Shown here piece by piece: positions 17,146 to 26,069 of a stretch of DNA of 64,000 nt (position 1 is the first letter of the stretch; every line of letters begins with the position of its first letter). Origin of the DNA: Streptomyces sp. B3I8 (lineage in GTDB: Bacteria; Actinomycetota; Actinomycetes; Streptomycetales; Streptomycetaceae); contig NZ_JAUSYN010000002.1 in NCBI RefSeq assembly GCF_030816915.1, positions 2,555,501 to 2,619,500 on the forward strand, given 5' to 3'. The position numbers and the translations under genes were made by a program. The notes beneath the pieces were generated by a model, which saw only the letters and a list, made by a program, of their open reading frames with translations, did no database searches and was not told where the DNA came from.

Positions 17146-18960
17146 CTACCTAGTGCCCATGTGCCGGAGCAAGACCTCGATGTCACTCGGGGCCAGCCCC
17201 GCCGCTACGGACGGTTCCTCTTCGAGATCGGCGAGCTGCTGCACCGTCGGGTCGTCCAGGATGCGCCCCATGAACTCAAGCTTCTGGTCGAGCCGTACCT
17301 CCACGACCTGGTCGACGGTGTCCCGCGCCGCGAGAACCGTGACCCGCGTGTCCGTGTCCGGCGCCAGGCCAAGGCGATGAATCCGGTCCAGGCTCTGCAA
17401 GAAACGTCCTGCCATGAAGTCGCGGTCAACGTAGACGGCGTCGTGGCAGACGTGGTGGAGGCTTATCCCCTCGCCGAGGGTCGCGGGGTTGGAGATCAGC
17501 ACCATGCAGCTCGGATCCTCGCGGAAGCGGCGCAGCTGCTCTTCCCGGTCCACCGTGCCTCCGTAGACCACTGCGGGACCGTACTTCTCCAGCATCCGTT
17601 CCAAGGTGGTCAGACTGCGGACGAACGTCGTCCAAACCAGAGTCTTGCGGCCCCGGGCAGCGTTCTCGGCAACGATCGTCACCGCCTCTTTGTACTTCGG
17701 CGACAGTTCGTAGTCCGGCAGGTTCTGCATCAGCGAGTACAGGGAGCTGCCCTGAGGGATGTCCAGTGGCGGGAGCTGATACGCCAGGGGCTCATACCGG
17801 CTGCCGCCCTCAAGGAGCAGAGCCGGGCTCGTCGCCGCCATCAGCAGCCGGAGCGCCGTCTTGCCCAGCGCGCTGAGGTCGTCCCTCGCTGTGCCGTTGT
17901 TCATGCCGCCGACCAGAGAGGCGTAGATCTCCTTGTGCAGCGGCGGCATGTCGACGTAACGCATCCGCAGTTGCATAGGCGGCAGGCCCAGCTCCTGCTT
18001 GGTCGTCCTCGTGAACAGAGGGCGCAGCACGGAGCTGGCATAGGCCAGGTCACCGCCGGCCACGGCCTGGACCACCGTGCGCTGCCCGTGGCCGGGCCAC
18101 ACGAAGCCCAGCAGGTTTTCCAGATCCTTGGAACCGTTCGGGGCTGGCGTTCCCGTGAGGATCATCCGCCGCGTCGCGAGGGGTCCCAGCGCCATGCAGG
18201 CGGCGCCGTACGTGCCCCGGGCCCCGAGCTTCATCCTGTGTGCCTCATCAAGGAGGATCATGGAGGGCGCGGCTTTCAGCCAGTTGGCGAGCCTGGGCAG
18301 CGAACGGTCCAGCCGCTCGTAGTTGACGATCAGCACCTCGGTCCACTGGTCCATCGATCCGTCGAGCACGTGTGTGCGCAGTGGGTACCGGAAGCACACC
18401 GCCGTCTCGTAGCGCCAGGATTCGTAGGCCGACTTCGGGCAGACCACCAGAAGCCGGCTCACCTTCCCCTGCTCCTTCTGTGCCGCGTACACCGCCAGAC
18501 CCACTCGGGTCTTCCCCGCGCCCGGCACACTGAAGTTCGCCCCGTGCTGGAGTGAAAGCAGCTTGGCGATGTCACGCCGCTGGAACTCGCTGAGTTCCGC
18601 CTGCCAGGTGTCTCCGAGCAGCTGCGGCACCTGGTCCGGAGCGACCTCGCCGGGCGGTTCGGTACCGGCGAGCCGCGCCTTTACCGTGTTGGCGTCCTGT
18701 ACGACGCCGGCCACGAGGTCGCGCAACTCCGGCGCCCACTCGACCCCCGCGTGGTGCGGCCACCCGCTGAGAGCCCCCAGATTGGCCAGCAGCTCGTCGA
18801 GAGCGACCGACACGCTGAGGGGGCCCAGCTGGCCACCCGTACGGAAACTGGCGGCCAGCTGGACGAGGTCCTGACTGTATTCGTCAGTAGTCCTCAGGAT
18901 GACCTGGGTCCGCGTCTCGTCGAACCCGAGACGCAGGGAGGTTACGGTCGAGTCTGTCAC
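17146..18960 (-). CDS. SNF2/DEAH-box helicase
   Basis: 604 aa, superfamily 2 with SNF2 character. Motif I SVPGAGKT (144-151), motif II LLDEAH (DEAH 238-241), motif III LTGTPAPNG (268-276), and a C-terminal helicase half ending with QSLDRIHRLG (motif VI). A ~115-residue N-terminal extension has no assigned domain. The GTG start overlaps the ParB-like gene stop by four bases. In restriction-like systems SNF2 enzymes translocate along DNA next to a methyltransferase and nuclease, which fits the neighbours. Confidence 0.9.
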   Translation of the reverse strand: MTDSTVTSLRLGFDETRTQVILRTTDEYSQDLVQLAASFRTGGQLGPLSVSVALDELLANLGALSGWPHHAGVEWAPELRDLVAGVVQDANTVKARLAGTEPPGEVAPDQVPQLLGDTWQAELSEFQRRDIAKLLSLQHGANFSVPGAGKTRVGLAVYAAQKEQGKVSRLLVVCPKSAYESWRYETAVCFRYPLRTHVLDGSMDQWTEVLIVNYERLDRSLPRLANWLKAAPSMILLDEAHRMKLGARGTYGAACMALGPLATRRMILTGTPAPNGSKDLENLLGFVWPGHGQRTVVQAVAGGDLAYASSVLRPLFTRTTKQELGLPPMQLRMRYVDMPPLHKEIYASLVGGMNNGTARDDLSALGKTALRLLMAATSPALLLEGGSRYEPLAYQLPPLDIPQGSSLYSLMQNLPDYELSPKYKEAVTIVAENAARGRKTLVWTTFVRSLTTLERMLEKYGPAVVYGGTVDREEQLRRFREDPSCMVLISNPATLGEGISLHHVCHDAVYVDRDFMAGRFLQSLDRIHRLGLAPDTDTRVTVLAARDTVDQVVEVRLDQKLEFMGRILDDPTVQQLADLEEEPSVAAGLAPSDIEVLLRHMGTR

Positions 18961-20393
18961 TGCGGGTCCTCCGAGGACACGGCCCTGAGCAGCCAGGCCA
19001 CCCCGTCACCGGGAGTGGGCAGCCCGCGGCCGGCCTGCTGCGCGAGCTTGCGCAGGCTCGACCGCAGCTTCAACACCGCTTCGTCAAAGACCTCTTCGTC
19101 CAGGCTCCGGGAGGTGCGGGCCTGCACCAGGTCCATCACGCACTGGTCGATGCTCGCACTTGCCTCCGCCAGCCGGGCCGGCGCGAGCTGCTTGCGCTTG
19201 CGCAGCCGTGCGCTGCGTCCCGCGGACTCGATCGCCTCGTCGAACGCCTTCTTGGCGCCATCGAGAACGGTCTGTTCCTTCTCCTTGTCGCTGTCGGCCA
19301 AGCCCGTTCCCTTACTGCGCACGGCAGCGGCGGCCCTGAGGAGCTGATCGTTGAGCGCTCGGGCCTCCGAGACAGCCGAGGAGGCGCCCGGGACCGTCAG
19401 CCCCAGTCCGGGGATGGACACGGCGTCCTCACCTCCCGTGCCGGACGCCTCAGTCCTGAGAGGGGCGGGGAGAGTGTTGGCCAGGTAGTCCTCCTTCAGG
19501 AAGTCCTCGTCGATGTGCCGGACGTCCGTCTTGGAGAAGTCGAGAAGGATCGCCGCCAGCCGCCACTCCTTGAGGACTTCCGCCTGGTCCCTGTCGACGC
19601 TTTCCAGCTTCACGTACAGCCGGTGGAGTTCCTTCAGCCGCTCCTGGGCCCCCTCCCAGTCAACCAGCCGCAGCGCTACGCCCCCGCCGCTCTTACTGCG
19701 GTCGATCAGTTCCTTGATCGTGCTGAGGATCCACCGCTCCTGGTGGTACGTCTTCACCTGGATCCGGAAGTCCTTGGCGATCTGCTCGGGGGTCCTGCCC
19801 AGCGACGCCTGCTCCTCCATGGCGAGAAGCCGGTTGATGTAGGTGTAGTCGCGGCGGTGGTCCATACGCAGCTGGAGCGACAGCTCGACCGCGTTGATGT
19901 CCGCCCAGGTGAACGACTCGGGAAGCACGCCCACGCGCATCGTCTGCTCGCGGAGTTCCCGCAGCGCGACAGCCCTCGTGTTGCCGTTCACCAGCACGCC
20001 CTGATGCGTAACGAGCCCCGGATCGTTCTGTCCGAACTGCTTCAGGCTCTCCTCGAGCTTGTCGAAGTCGGGATCGCGTACGTTGGGATCGGTGGGCGAC
20101 GCCTTGAGGAGGAACGTGAGGTAGTCCTGGCTGTCCCGGCTCCAGGGGTCCTTGTCGAGCGTCTCGTCAGAGTCCGCGTTGTGACTGCGCTGCGCGCGGA
20201 TCCTGTGCGTTCCCGGGTTGAGGTACAGCCCGTCAAGCGGAAGGTCGATCACTTCCACGTTGGCGTGCTGTCCGTTCCAGTCGACCCTGACGGTCTCCCT
20301 CGTTCCGCCGGCGGCCTTGGCCTCTTCGACCTTCTTCTTGATCTTCTCGCTGAACTCGGCCGCGCGCGGCGGCGGCGGGAACTCCCGCTGCAT
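18957..20393 (-). CDS. ParB/Srx-fold protein of restriction-like operon
   Basis: 478 aa. The N-terminal part carries a ParB-like core: GLVTHQGVLVNGNTRAVALREL, with the NGNTR signature at 136-140, followed by helices that resemble the ParB HTH (RTPEQIAKDFRI). The ~300-residue remainder is helical and charged, with no recognised domain. ParB-fold domains include CTPases, nucleases and modifying enzymes, so the activity here is open. It is coupled to the helicase (4-bp overlap) and lies 53 bases downstream of the HNH-like gene. Confidence 0.75.
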   Translation of the reverse strand: MQREFPPPPRAAEFSEKIKKKVEEAKAAGGTRETVRVDWNGQHANVEVIDLPLDGLYLNPGTHRIRAQRSHNADSDETLDKDPWSRDSQDYLTFLLKASPTDPNVRDPDFDKLEESLKQFGQNDPGLVTHQGVLVNGNTRAVALRELREQTMRVGVLPESFTWADINAVELSLQLRMDHRRDYTYINRLLAMEEQASLGRTPEQIAKDFRIQVKTYHQERWILSTIKELIDRSKSGGGVALRLVDWEGAQERLKELHRLYVKLESVDRDQAEVLKEWRLAAILLDFSKTDVRHIDEDFLKEDYLANTLPAPLRTEASGTGGEDAVSIPGLGLTVPGASSAVSEARALNDQLLRAAAAVRSKGTGLADSDKEKEQTVLDGAKKAFDEAIESAGRSARLRKRKQLAPARLAEASASIDQCVMDLVQARTSRSLDEEVFDEAVLKLRSSLRKLAQQAGRGLPTPGDGVAWLLRAVSSEDPQ

Positions 20394-20446
20394 TGCTTCC
20401 CCGTCCCTCTGTTGTGTCCGTGTTCGTCGTTCGTCTTCGCTGTCGC

Positions 20447-21169
20447 TCAGCTGTCCGCGTCACCGGGCGCGCCGGCGTCGTCGAGCGCACTGGCGACTGC
20501 CTTCCGGGCCTCTTCGGGCAGAGTCCGGTAAAGGCCCCACAGCTTGTCGATCGGTTCCGGCGTCCGCTGGTCGGCCGCGATCCAGCCGGCCAAAATCCTC
20601 CGTTCCATCGAGGACAAGTCCTCGACAAGCTCAAGGAGCGCCACCAAGTCCACCTCGCGGTCGGTGCTGCCCGAACCACAGCGCTTGCATTCGGTGACGA
20701 GCTGGTACTGCTCCGTCCCGTCAGCCAGCAGCACCTTGCGGCGGGCGATGTTGAGTACGGCCTGCGTGAGGTCGTCCCCGTACTCCTCACCGGCCGCGAT
20801 TCCACAGGAGCGGCAGAGGTAGCTGTCCCCCTCAAGCGTCTTCTGCCGTTGTGCCGCCGTAAGTCCGTTCTTGTGCTTGGGCCCCTTCGCCTGACCCGGA
20901 ATCCAGACATCCGCACCGCGGGAGACGAAGCGCTGCTCATCCTGCTTGAGCGACGGGTCGTCGCGGCTCGTGTCGATGCGCCAGCCGCGGTCACGCAGAT
21001 CCCTGATCCGCCGGTCGATCTGTGCGACGTCCGGGAAGGCGGAACGCAGCTCGGACTTCGTGAAAATGCTGCCTTCCCCCACCTCAGTCAGAAGCCACAG
21101 CGCTGCACGCACCATGCTTCCCACCCTCCGGTCCCCGTCCATCTCCTTCTGCCACGACGGCAGCGTCAT
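20447..21169 (-). CDS. HNH/zinc-ribbon protein of restriction-like operon
   Basis: 240 aa. A winged-helix-like region comes first (SIFTKSELRSAFPDVAQIDR, LRDRGWRIDT). A four-cysteine zinc module follows (CRSC at 119-122 and CKRC at 161-164), spaced as in HNH-type or zinc-ribbon nucleases, although a canonical DHxxP is not visible. The ATG at 21169 is chosen because GGAGG lies five bases upstream; the open frame extends 41 codons further. It is the first gene of the minus-strand operon and a good candidate for the nuclease component. Confidence 0.7.
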   Translation of the reverse strand: MTLPSWQKEMDGDRRVGSMVRAALWLLTEVGEGSIFTKSELRSAFPDVAQIDRRIRDLRDRGWRIDTSRDDPSLKQDEQRFVSRGADVWIPGQAKGPKHKNGLTAAQRQKTLEGDSYLCRSCGIAAGEEYGDDLTQAVLNIARRKVLLADGTEQYQLVTECKRCGSGSTDREVDLVALLELVEDLSSMERRILAGWIAADQRTPEPIDKLWGLYRTLPEEARKAVASALDDAGAPGDADS

Positions 21170-21449
21170 TAGCGCCTCCAGTTCGCCCGCATTGCATACC
21201 GCCTTGAATGCACACATCAAGGACAAACGGCATGCAAATGGAATACGCCCCCCACAAGCTGGCGGTTCCAACGATCTCCAGTCTTCCACCACGACCCGAA
21301 TGCACGTCCAGCCCTAGAACGCTTGCTCCGAAATCAGCAAGAGAATCTCCTGCGACGGCAGGCACACTGACGGCATCGGGACACGGGGGTTGACGGCTCG
21401 TCGGCTGTTCCTGACGACTCGTCTGCAACGGAGATAAAAGGAGCGCAAC

Positions 21450-22331
21450 GTGGCACGCGATGGAGTCGCGGCAGGTAGAGCCGCCTGGACAGACAAGGAA
21501 CTCCGCAGCGAGGTGCCCCCTCACATGCGGAATCTCGCCGAGGCCTTGCAGGCACTCTGCCGACACCTGCTCCCAGACGATGCGGCCAGACGTGCCGGGA
21601 AGCGGCTGACCCAGGCAAAGGCAGCCGCCCGCATCCCCTGCGACGAGAGCTCTTTGTCCCGGTATCTGAGCGGACAACTCGTACCAGACCTGAAAACAAC
21701 CAAGGGCCTGTACAGGGAAGCGTGCCTCGACGCTGGCGATGAGCACCCCGTCGGCATAACTTTCGACGAGCTAGTACTGCTTCGCAAGCAAGCGGAAGCG
21801 GAACGGCGCCGCAGCAGCAATGAAATGGCGGCCGAGATCGACTCTCTGCATGGACAGCTGCAAGAAGCGGAATCCGAGCGTGCGGCCCTCCGGCATGAGG
21901 TCGCAGAGCTCAAGGCGGCGGTAGCGGACCTCAAGGCCAGCGAAGCCGGCTTGCAAGCGCGCCTGACAGCGCAGACGGCGTCGGGTCCGCTGCCGGTCCC
22001 CCGCCGCAGGGGGGACCGGCAGCGGATGCGGCGGGACATTGCCGCCGTGCGCAACCTTGCCTCACGTGCGGCAGAGCTCGACGCGGGCGGCCGGGCGGGA
22101 GCCGCACTCAGGCTGCTGCGCCGCTCCGCCGACGAAGTTCTCAATCCCCTGGAGACGGCGGGGCTGTTGCTGCTGCTTCGCCAGCAGCAACATGACGACC
22201 TCGCCGACAACTTGATCCACGTATACGGTCGCGACCAGGACCGTGACGACGTGCTGAACGTGGCGCTCTCCCTTCACGAGCAGGGAGCGCCTGACGATGC
22301 CGGCGCGGTACTGCACGCGGCACTGGGCTGA
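21450..22331 (+). CDS. HTH and coiled-coil regulator, Streptomyces-specific
   Basis: 293 aa. An N-terminal helix-turn-helix-like part (KAAARIPCDESSLSRYLSGQ) is typical of a family found across Streptomyces. A long coiled coil spans ~115-170 (EIDSLHGQLQEAESERAALR), followed by a helical repeat region. GTG start with AAAGGAG six bases upstream. It is divergent from the restriction-like operon, with about 280 bases between the starts, and could regulate it. The target and ligand are unknown. Confidence 0.7.
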   Translation: MARDGVAAGRAAWTDKELRSEVPPHMRNLAEALQALCRHLLPDDAARRAGKRLTQAKAAARIPCDESSLSRYLSGQLVPDLKTTKGLYREACLDAGDEHPVGITFDELVLLRKQAEAERRRSSNEMAAEIDSLHGQLQEAESERAALRHEVAELKAAVADLKASEAGLQARLTAQTASGPLPVPRRRGDRQRMRRDIAAVRNLASRAAELDAGGRAGAALRLLRRSADEVLNPLETAGLLLLLRQQQHDDLADNLIHVYGRDQDRDDVLNVALSLHEQGAPDDAGAVLHAALG

Positions 22332-22443
22332 CTGCCGGCACAGAGGGCAAGAGCGAAACGCGATGGTCACCGTGCTCAGGCTCTCGGTACCGTTGAGCCC
22401 CGGATAGCCGCACCGGCGGTTATCCCTTGAGAGAGCGACCTCT

Positions 22444-22797
22444 GTGACCAGCCAGCGAGCGACGACGACACTGTGGCGTCCCACGGGCCCCAAGGAACTG
22501 GAGCTGGTGCGCGAGCTGAACTGGCGCGCATGGCCGCCTCGGCTCCCCGAGCAGCCGATCTTCTACCCGGTTCTCAACGAGGACTACGCCGTGAAGATCG
22601 CACGGGACTGGAACGTCAAGCATGACGGTGCCGGCTTCGTCACCCGGTTCGACGTCGAGTCTGACTTCCTGAGCAAGTACCCGGTCCAGCAGGCGGGCGG
22701 AAAGACCATCCTTGAACTTTGGGTACCGGCCGAGGAGCTTGAGGAGTTCAACGCTCACATCGTCGGCGAGATCCGGTTGGTGCACGAGTTCCGCTGA
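22444..22797 (+). CDS. Conserved hypothetical protein
   Basis: 117-aa soluble protein. It belongs to a family I recognise as widespread in streptomycetes (LWRPTGPKELELV, WPPRLPEQPIFYPVLNEDYA, ILELWVPAEELEEFN). In other genomes such proteins are annotated inconsistently, sometimes as ADP-ribosylation or crystallin-related, without good reason. It has no catalytic motif that I can identify. The GTG start has only a weak GAGAG upstream. Confidence 0.7.
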   Translation: MTSQRATTTLWRPTGPKELELVRELNWRAWPPRLPEQPIFYPVLNEDYAVKIARDWNVKHDGAGFVTRFDVESDFLSKYPVQQAGGKTILELWVPAEELEEFNAHIVGEIRLVHEFR

Positions 22798-22871
22798 ACA
22801 GCCGCGGAGTGCCTGCCCCGGACTGCGACATGCGGCCGGCCAGTGCGAGGCGGCGATGCCCTTACGCCCGA

Positions 22872-23501
22872 TCAGGCCGCTTCCGACTCGGCTTCGTAGT
22901 GCATCTGCGCCCGGTCCAGCACGTCGTCCGGGTCCAGGCCGCGCGCGGACGTCCAGTGCAGCAGGTCGGCGATCAGCTCGACGGCTGACTCCTCCAGGAC
23001 CACATCGCCTCGTCGGCCCCGTAGTGCGGCCCCGATGCGCTCCTGGTAGGACTCCAACGCCTCGACGGCGCGCTCCATCCGCAGGCACGCGGCCTCCGAA
23101 CCCAGCTTGATCTCGCACCACACCGCTTTGCCGAGCGCCGTGACGACGGTGCCCCAGTCCACCGCCATCGCGGCGAGCATGTGCAGACCGCGACCGCACT
23201 CCGCGTCGCAGTCCGCGGTACGCATGGCGGGCAACGACTGGCTCTTGTCGTGCATCTCGACGCGCAGCCGCTCGCGCTTCCACTCAAGGATCAGGGTCGC
23301 CGGCGCTCCCTCTCCCACGTGCTTGATGACGTTCGTCGCCAGTTCCGTGACGACGAGCTGCGTCTCGTCGCCGGCGGTCGGCACACCCCACTGCCCGAGC
23401 TGCGCGGCAGCGGCCTGCCGCAGCAGATGTACCTGTTCCGGCAGGGCCTCGAAAGGCAGAACACAGCGGTGCTGACGGTCCCTGGTGTCGATACCGGGCA
23501 T
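22872..23501 (-). CDS. RsbW-like ATP-binding protein (anti-sigma-type kinase)
   Basis: About 209 aa. A HATPase_c domain of the RsbW/SpoIIAB type occupies ~20-130: ELATNVIKHVGEG (N box), VEMHDKS (G1) and GRGLHMLAAMAVDWG (G2), with a C-terminal helical extension to ~209. The ATG at 23501 has GGAGGGAGAG upstream and was chosen over an upstream in-frame start. In Streptomyces these genes usually sit next to an XRE/DUF5753 gene and a DUF397 gene, as here. It may act on a sigma factor or on the neighbouring regulator; no anti-sigma partner is visible. Confidence 0.85.
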   Translation of the reverse strand: MPGIDTRDRQHRCVLPFEALPEQVHLLRQAAAAQLGQWGVPTAGDETQLVVTELATNVIKHVGEGAPATLILEWKRERLRVEMHDKSQSLPAMRTADCDAECGRGLHMLAAMAVDWGTVVTALGKAVWCEIKLGSEAACLRMERAVEALESYQERIGAALRGRRGDVVLEESAVELIADLLHWTSARGLDPDDVLDRAQMHYEAESEAA

Positions 23502-23592
23502 GAGCAACTCTCCCTCCCGCGCCACGCACCTGCTGCGCCCACCGTGTCCGTACGGCTGCACTGCGTAGCTGTCCGCCACCGAGAATGGCACA

Positions 23593-23617
23593 GAGAAGTC
23601 TCGCTGTGTAACTTCTC
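23593..23617. promoter_or_regulatory. Inverted repeat in divergent RsbW-like/XRE promoter region
   Basis: GAGAAGT at 23593-23599 pairs with ACTTCTC at 23611-23617 across an 11-base spacer. It lies between the divergent RsbW-like and XRE genes and is a candidate operator for the XRE regulator. No matching site was compared elsewhere. Confidence 0.45.
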
Positions 23618-23718
23618 ACGAGTCTCTATCGAGTGAATCCCGTAGTGATCGGGCTGCCGCGCTGCCTAGCCTGTTCAGGCCCCGAGCGGCTGCCCGGGCT
23701 ATGCGCTGGAGGAATCCC

Positions 23719-24564
23719 ATGTCCGTAAGGACCACCACACGCCGTCGCCAACTCGGCGCGATGCTCCGCAAGTTGCGCGCCCGCAAGGGAATGACGCTTG
23801 AGGAGGCCGGTGCGCTGGTCGGGGTGTCGAAGGCAACGGTCAGCCGGTACGAGACGCAGGCGGGTCCGGTGAAGTGGATCGTCGTCGACGCGCTGTGCCG
23901 TGAGTACGGAGCGACCGACGCCGAGCGTGAGGCCGTCGTACGGATGGCCAAGGACGCCAAGCAGCAGGGGTGGTGGAGCTCGTTCGCCGACTCGATCCCG
24001 GAAAGCATGAACCTGCTGCTCACCCTTGAGGACGAGGCCGTACGCGAGGACCACTTCTCCTGCGTCTACGTTCCTGGCCTGCTCCAGACCCGCGCGTACA
24101 GCACCGCTTTGCAGAAGGCGAACGAGATCCCGCTCCAGCCATCCGAGATCGAGCGGCTGGTGGACATCCGCATGAAGCGGCAGGAGATCCTCACCCGGCC
24201 GAAGCCGCCTCGTCTGTGGGCGATCCTCGACGAGTCGGTGATCCGCCGGGTCGTCGGATCGCCGGAGACGATGCAGGAACAGCTCGGCCGGCTGCTTGAA
24301 GCGAACGAGTCCCCTCACATCACGCTGCAAGTGCTGCCGTTCGCCAAGGGGGCCCACTGTGCCGCCCTCGGCAGCTTCGTGATCATCGGCGGCACCGAGC
24401 CCACCCTCGACGTGGTCTACGTCGACTTCCACACCGGCTCGCTCTTCATGGAGACGGACGAGGAACTGGAGCGATACAGACTTGCGTTCGAGTACCTCCG
24501 CGCACAAGCGTTGGACATGGAGGCCTCCTCCGCCCTGATCCACCGCGCGCGCAAGGAGTTGTAG
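23719..24564 (+). CDS. XRE-family regulator with DUF5753 domain
   Basis: 281 aa. HTH at ~10-60 (LGAMLRKLRARKGMTLEEAG, VSKATVSRYET), then the DUF5753 domain (CVYVPGLLQTRAYSTALQ, RQEILTRPKPPRLWAILDES, ITLQVLPFAKGAHCAALGSF). This is the WhiJ/BldB-system type of Streptomyces regulator. ATG at 23719 with GGAGGAA four bases upstream. It directly abuts the DUF397 gene (stop 24564, start 24565), its usual partner, and is divergent from the RsbW-like gene. Confidence 0.93.
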   Translation: MSVRTTTRRRQLGAMLRKLRARKGMTLEEAGALVGVSKATVSRYETQAGPVKWIVVDALCREYGATDAEREAVVRMAKDAKQQGWWSSFADSIPESMNLLLTLEDEAVREDHFSCVYVPGLLQTRAYSTALQKANEIPLQPSEIERLVDIRMKRQEILTRPKPPRLWAILDESVIRRVVGSPETMQEQLGRLLEANESPHITLQVLPFAKGAHCAALGSFVIIGGTEPTLDVVYVDFHTGSLFMETDEELERYRLAFEYLRAQALDMEASSALIHRARKEL

Positions 24565-24789
24565 ATGCCTGGTCCCTCTCCCGCCCCCCACGAACTCGCA
24601 TGGTTCAAGTCGTCGTACAGCGGCGGCAACGCCACCGAGTGCGTGGAGTGTGCGCATGTCGACGACAGCATGCACATACGCGACTCGAAGCTCGGAGACG
24701 AGCTTGTCATCGGGGTCCGCCAACGGGCTTGGGCCAACTTCCTGGCATCAATCTCTGGAAGCAAGCTGGCACGTGTGGGCGATTTGTAG
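24565..24789 (+). CDS. DUF397 protein
   Basis: 74 aa, full length for DUF397: AWFKSSYSGGNATECVECAH, HIRDSKLGD, ANFLASI. DUF397 proteins pair with XRE/DUF5753 regulators and modulate them, as for WhiJ-type loci in development. Its start immediately follows the XRE stop. Confidence 0.92.
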   Translation: MPGPSPAPHELAWFKSSYSGGNATECVECAHVDDSMHIRDSKLGDELVIGVRQRAWANFLASISGSKLARVGDL

Positions 24790-24925
24790 GTGCCGCGAGC
24801 CGTTCGCGCCGGCAACACCGCACGCGTCGGACTCGGGCTGCGGCGCGGCTCCCGGTGAGGTCGGCGCCGAGACCGGACCTGTAGGACACTCCACGTAGAA
24901 CAGCGGAACCGAGGAGCAGACGATC

Positions 24926-25222
24926 ATGGGCGCACAGCGTGCGGAGACAGCCGTTCCCGCCTCCCTGCCGTTGAGGACCATCGGTGACATAAGAGCCGCC
25001 CTGCGGTCCGGGCACGGGTTCCCCGGTGACCGGGAGTCGTTCGAGGCCGACATGCAGCGCGCCCTGGAGGCGTCGTCGGAGACCGACCTCAAGGCTGTGG
25101 CGGCGGTGATCGTCGACTATCGCGGCAGGATCCGCCTGTACCAGGACCCCGATTTCGACACCGCCGTCCAGGAGGGCATCGAGCTCGCGGCACGACTGAA
25201 GCAGGAGGCCGGGGAGCAGTGA
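24926..25222 (+). CDS. DUF6247-like protein, possible antitoxin-type partner
   Basis: 98 aa, soluble. The central part (IRAALRSGHGFPGDRESFEADMQRALEA split over two helices, then AAVIVDYRGRIRLYQDPDF) fits DUF6247 as I recall it. It overlaps the next gene by four bases (GTGA at 25219), a toxin-antitoxin-like arrangement. A GAGGAGCAG ribosome site lies about ten bases before the ATG. Function unknown. Confidence 0.65.
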   Translation: MGAQRAETAVPASLPLRTIGDIRAALRSGHGFPGDRESFEADMQRALEASSETDLKAVAAVIVDYRGRIRLYQDPDFDTAVQEGIELAARLKQEAGEQ

Positions 25223-25506
25223 GCGGTGTCGTAGCAGCCGTGACGGTGCGAGCTGCCGAACGGGCGAAGGAACTCGGCGCGGAGCAGGCGCTGGAAGGGC
25301 TCCGGGAGGAGTTGGAGCTGGTGCCCCGGCTCGGTGTGCTGCTCGGGCCGTCCCGACAGGACGGCGTCGAGGTGCGCAAGACGAGGATCGAGCCCAGGGG
25401 TGAGGTGCCGGGGCTGGCCGTGGCCTACGTGTACACGCCCGCGCCCCCGCCTCCGACGGTGGCGATCATCGCGGTGACCCCGGACGACGGCGTGTGCAGC
25501 GTCTGA
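25219..25506 (+). CDS. Small partner protein of the DUF6247 gene
   Basis: 95 aa, GTG start coupled to the preceding gene. It contains RAAERAKELGAEQALEGLRE and a proline-rich AYVYTPAPPPPT, followed by a hydrophobic VAIIAVTPDD strand. A RelE-like or other small toxin fold is possible but not shown. A degraded copy missing its middle lies at 31641-31735. Confidence 0.6.
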   Translation: MSGVVAAVTVRAAERAKELGAEQALEGLREELELVPRLGVLLGPSRQDGVEVRKTRIEPRGEVPGLAVAYVYTPAPPPPTVAIIAVTPDDGVCSV

Positions 25507-25559
25507 GGCTTGGAATCCGGACGGGGCCCGGGCTTCCGGCCCCGTCGGGACACAGGGTC

Positions 25560-26069
25560 TCAGGCCCCGTCGTCGGGTCCGTCGGCCCCGTCGTCGTTTC
25601 CGCCCTCGATGACCGTCAGGTCCGTGCGCGGACCGGCGTACGGGTCCGGGGCGCCGGCGGGGATCTTCTGGACGGCCTGGCCCTGCGCCGCCCCGTTGCC
25701 GTTGAAGACGAAGTCGGGGCGGATGCGCCAGTTGCGGCCGTCGGGATAGATGAACCCCTGAGAGGCGAGCTGCTTCAGGCCGCGGGAGACGGAGGCCTGC
25801 GACATCCCCACCTGTTCCGCGAACTTCGTCTGGCTCTCGACGAGGACGAGGCCGTGGTCCTTGCGGTTCTGGATGGCGCACATCTTGTGGAACAGCCTGT
25901 ACGCGCTGGCGCTGAGATCGGCGTCGGCCAGGGCGTTGTGTGCCGCGTATCCCATCGTGGTGAAGCCTCCTCCCCTGAACCAGAGGGCATGTGCGGTGGA
26001 GACCGACGAGTGGACGGTGAAGTCGTGCACTTCGCCCGTCTTCTTGTTCACGGTCTCGATCCGGGTCAT
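25560..26069 (-). CDS. Winged-helix (MarR/RepL-like) regulator
   Basis: About 169 aa. The N-terminus is MTRIETVNKKTGEVHDF, then a winged helix at ~70-120 (LFHKMCAIQNRKDHG, VESQTKFAEQVGMSQASVSR, GLKQLASQGFIY), and a disordered acidic tail. MarR-like proteins of this type are common next to mobile or accessory Streptomyces DNA and resemble RepL replication initiators in fold. The ATG at 26069 is the better start; GTG at 26087 is possible. Confidence 0.75.
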   Translation of the reverse strand: MTRIETVNKKTGEVHDFTVHSSVSTAHALWFRGGGFTTMGYAAHNALADADLSASAYRLFHKMCAIQNRKDHGLVLVESQTKFAEQVGMSQASVSRGLKQLASQGFIYPDGRNWRIRPDFVFNGNGAAQGQAVQKIPAGAPDPYAGPRTDLTVIEGGNDDGADGPDDGA

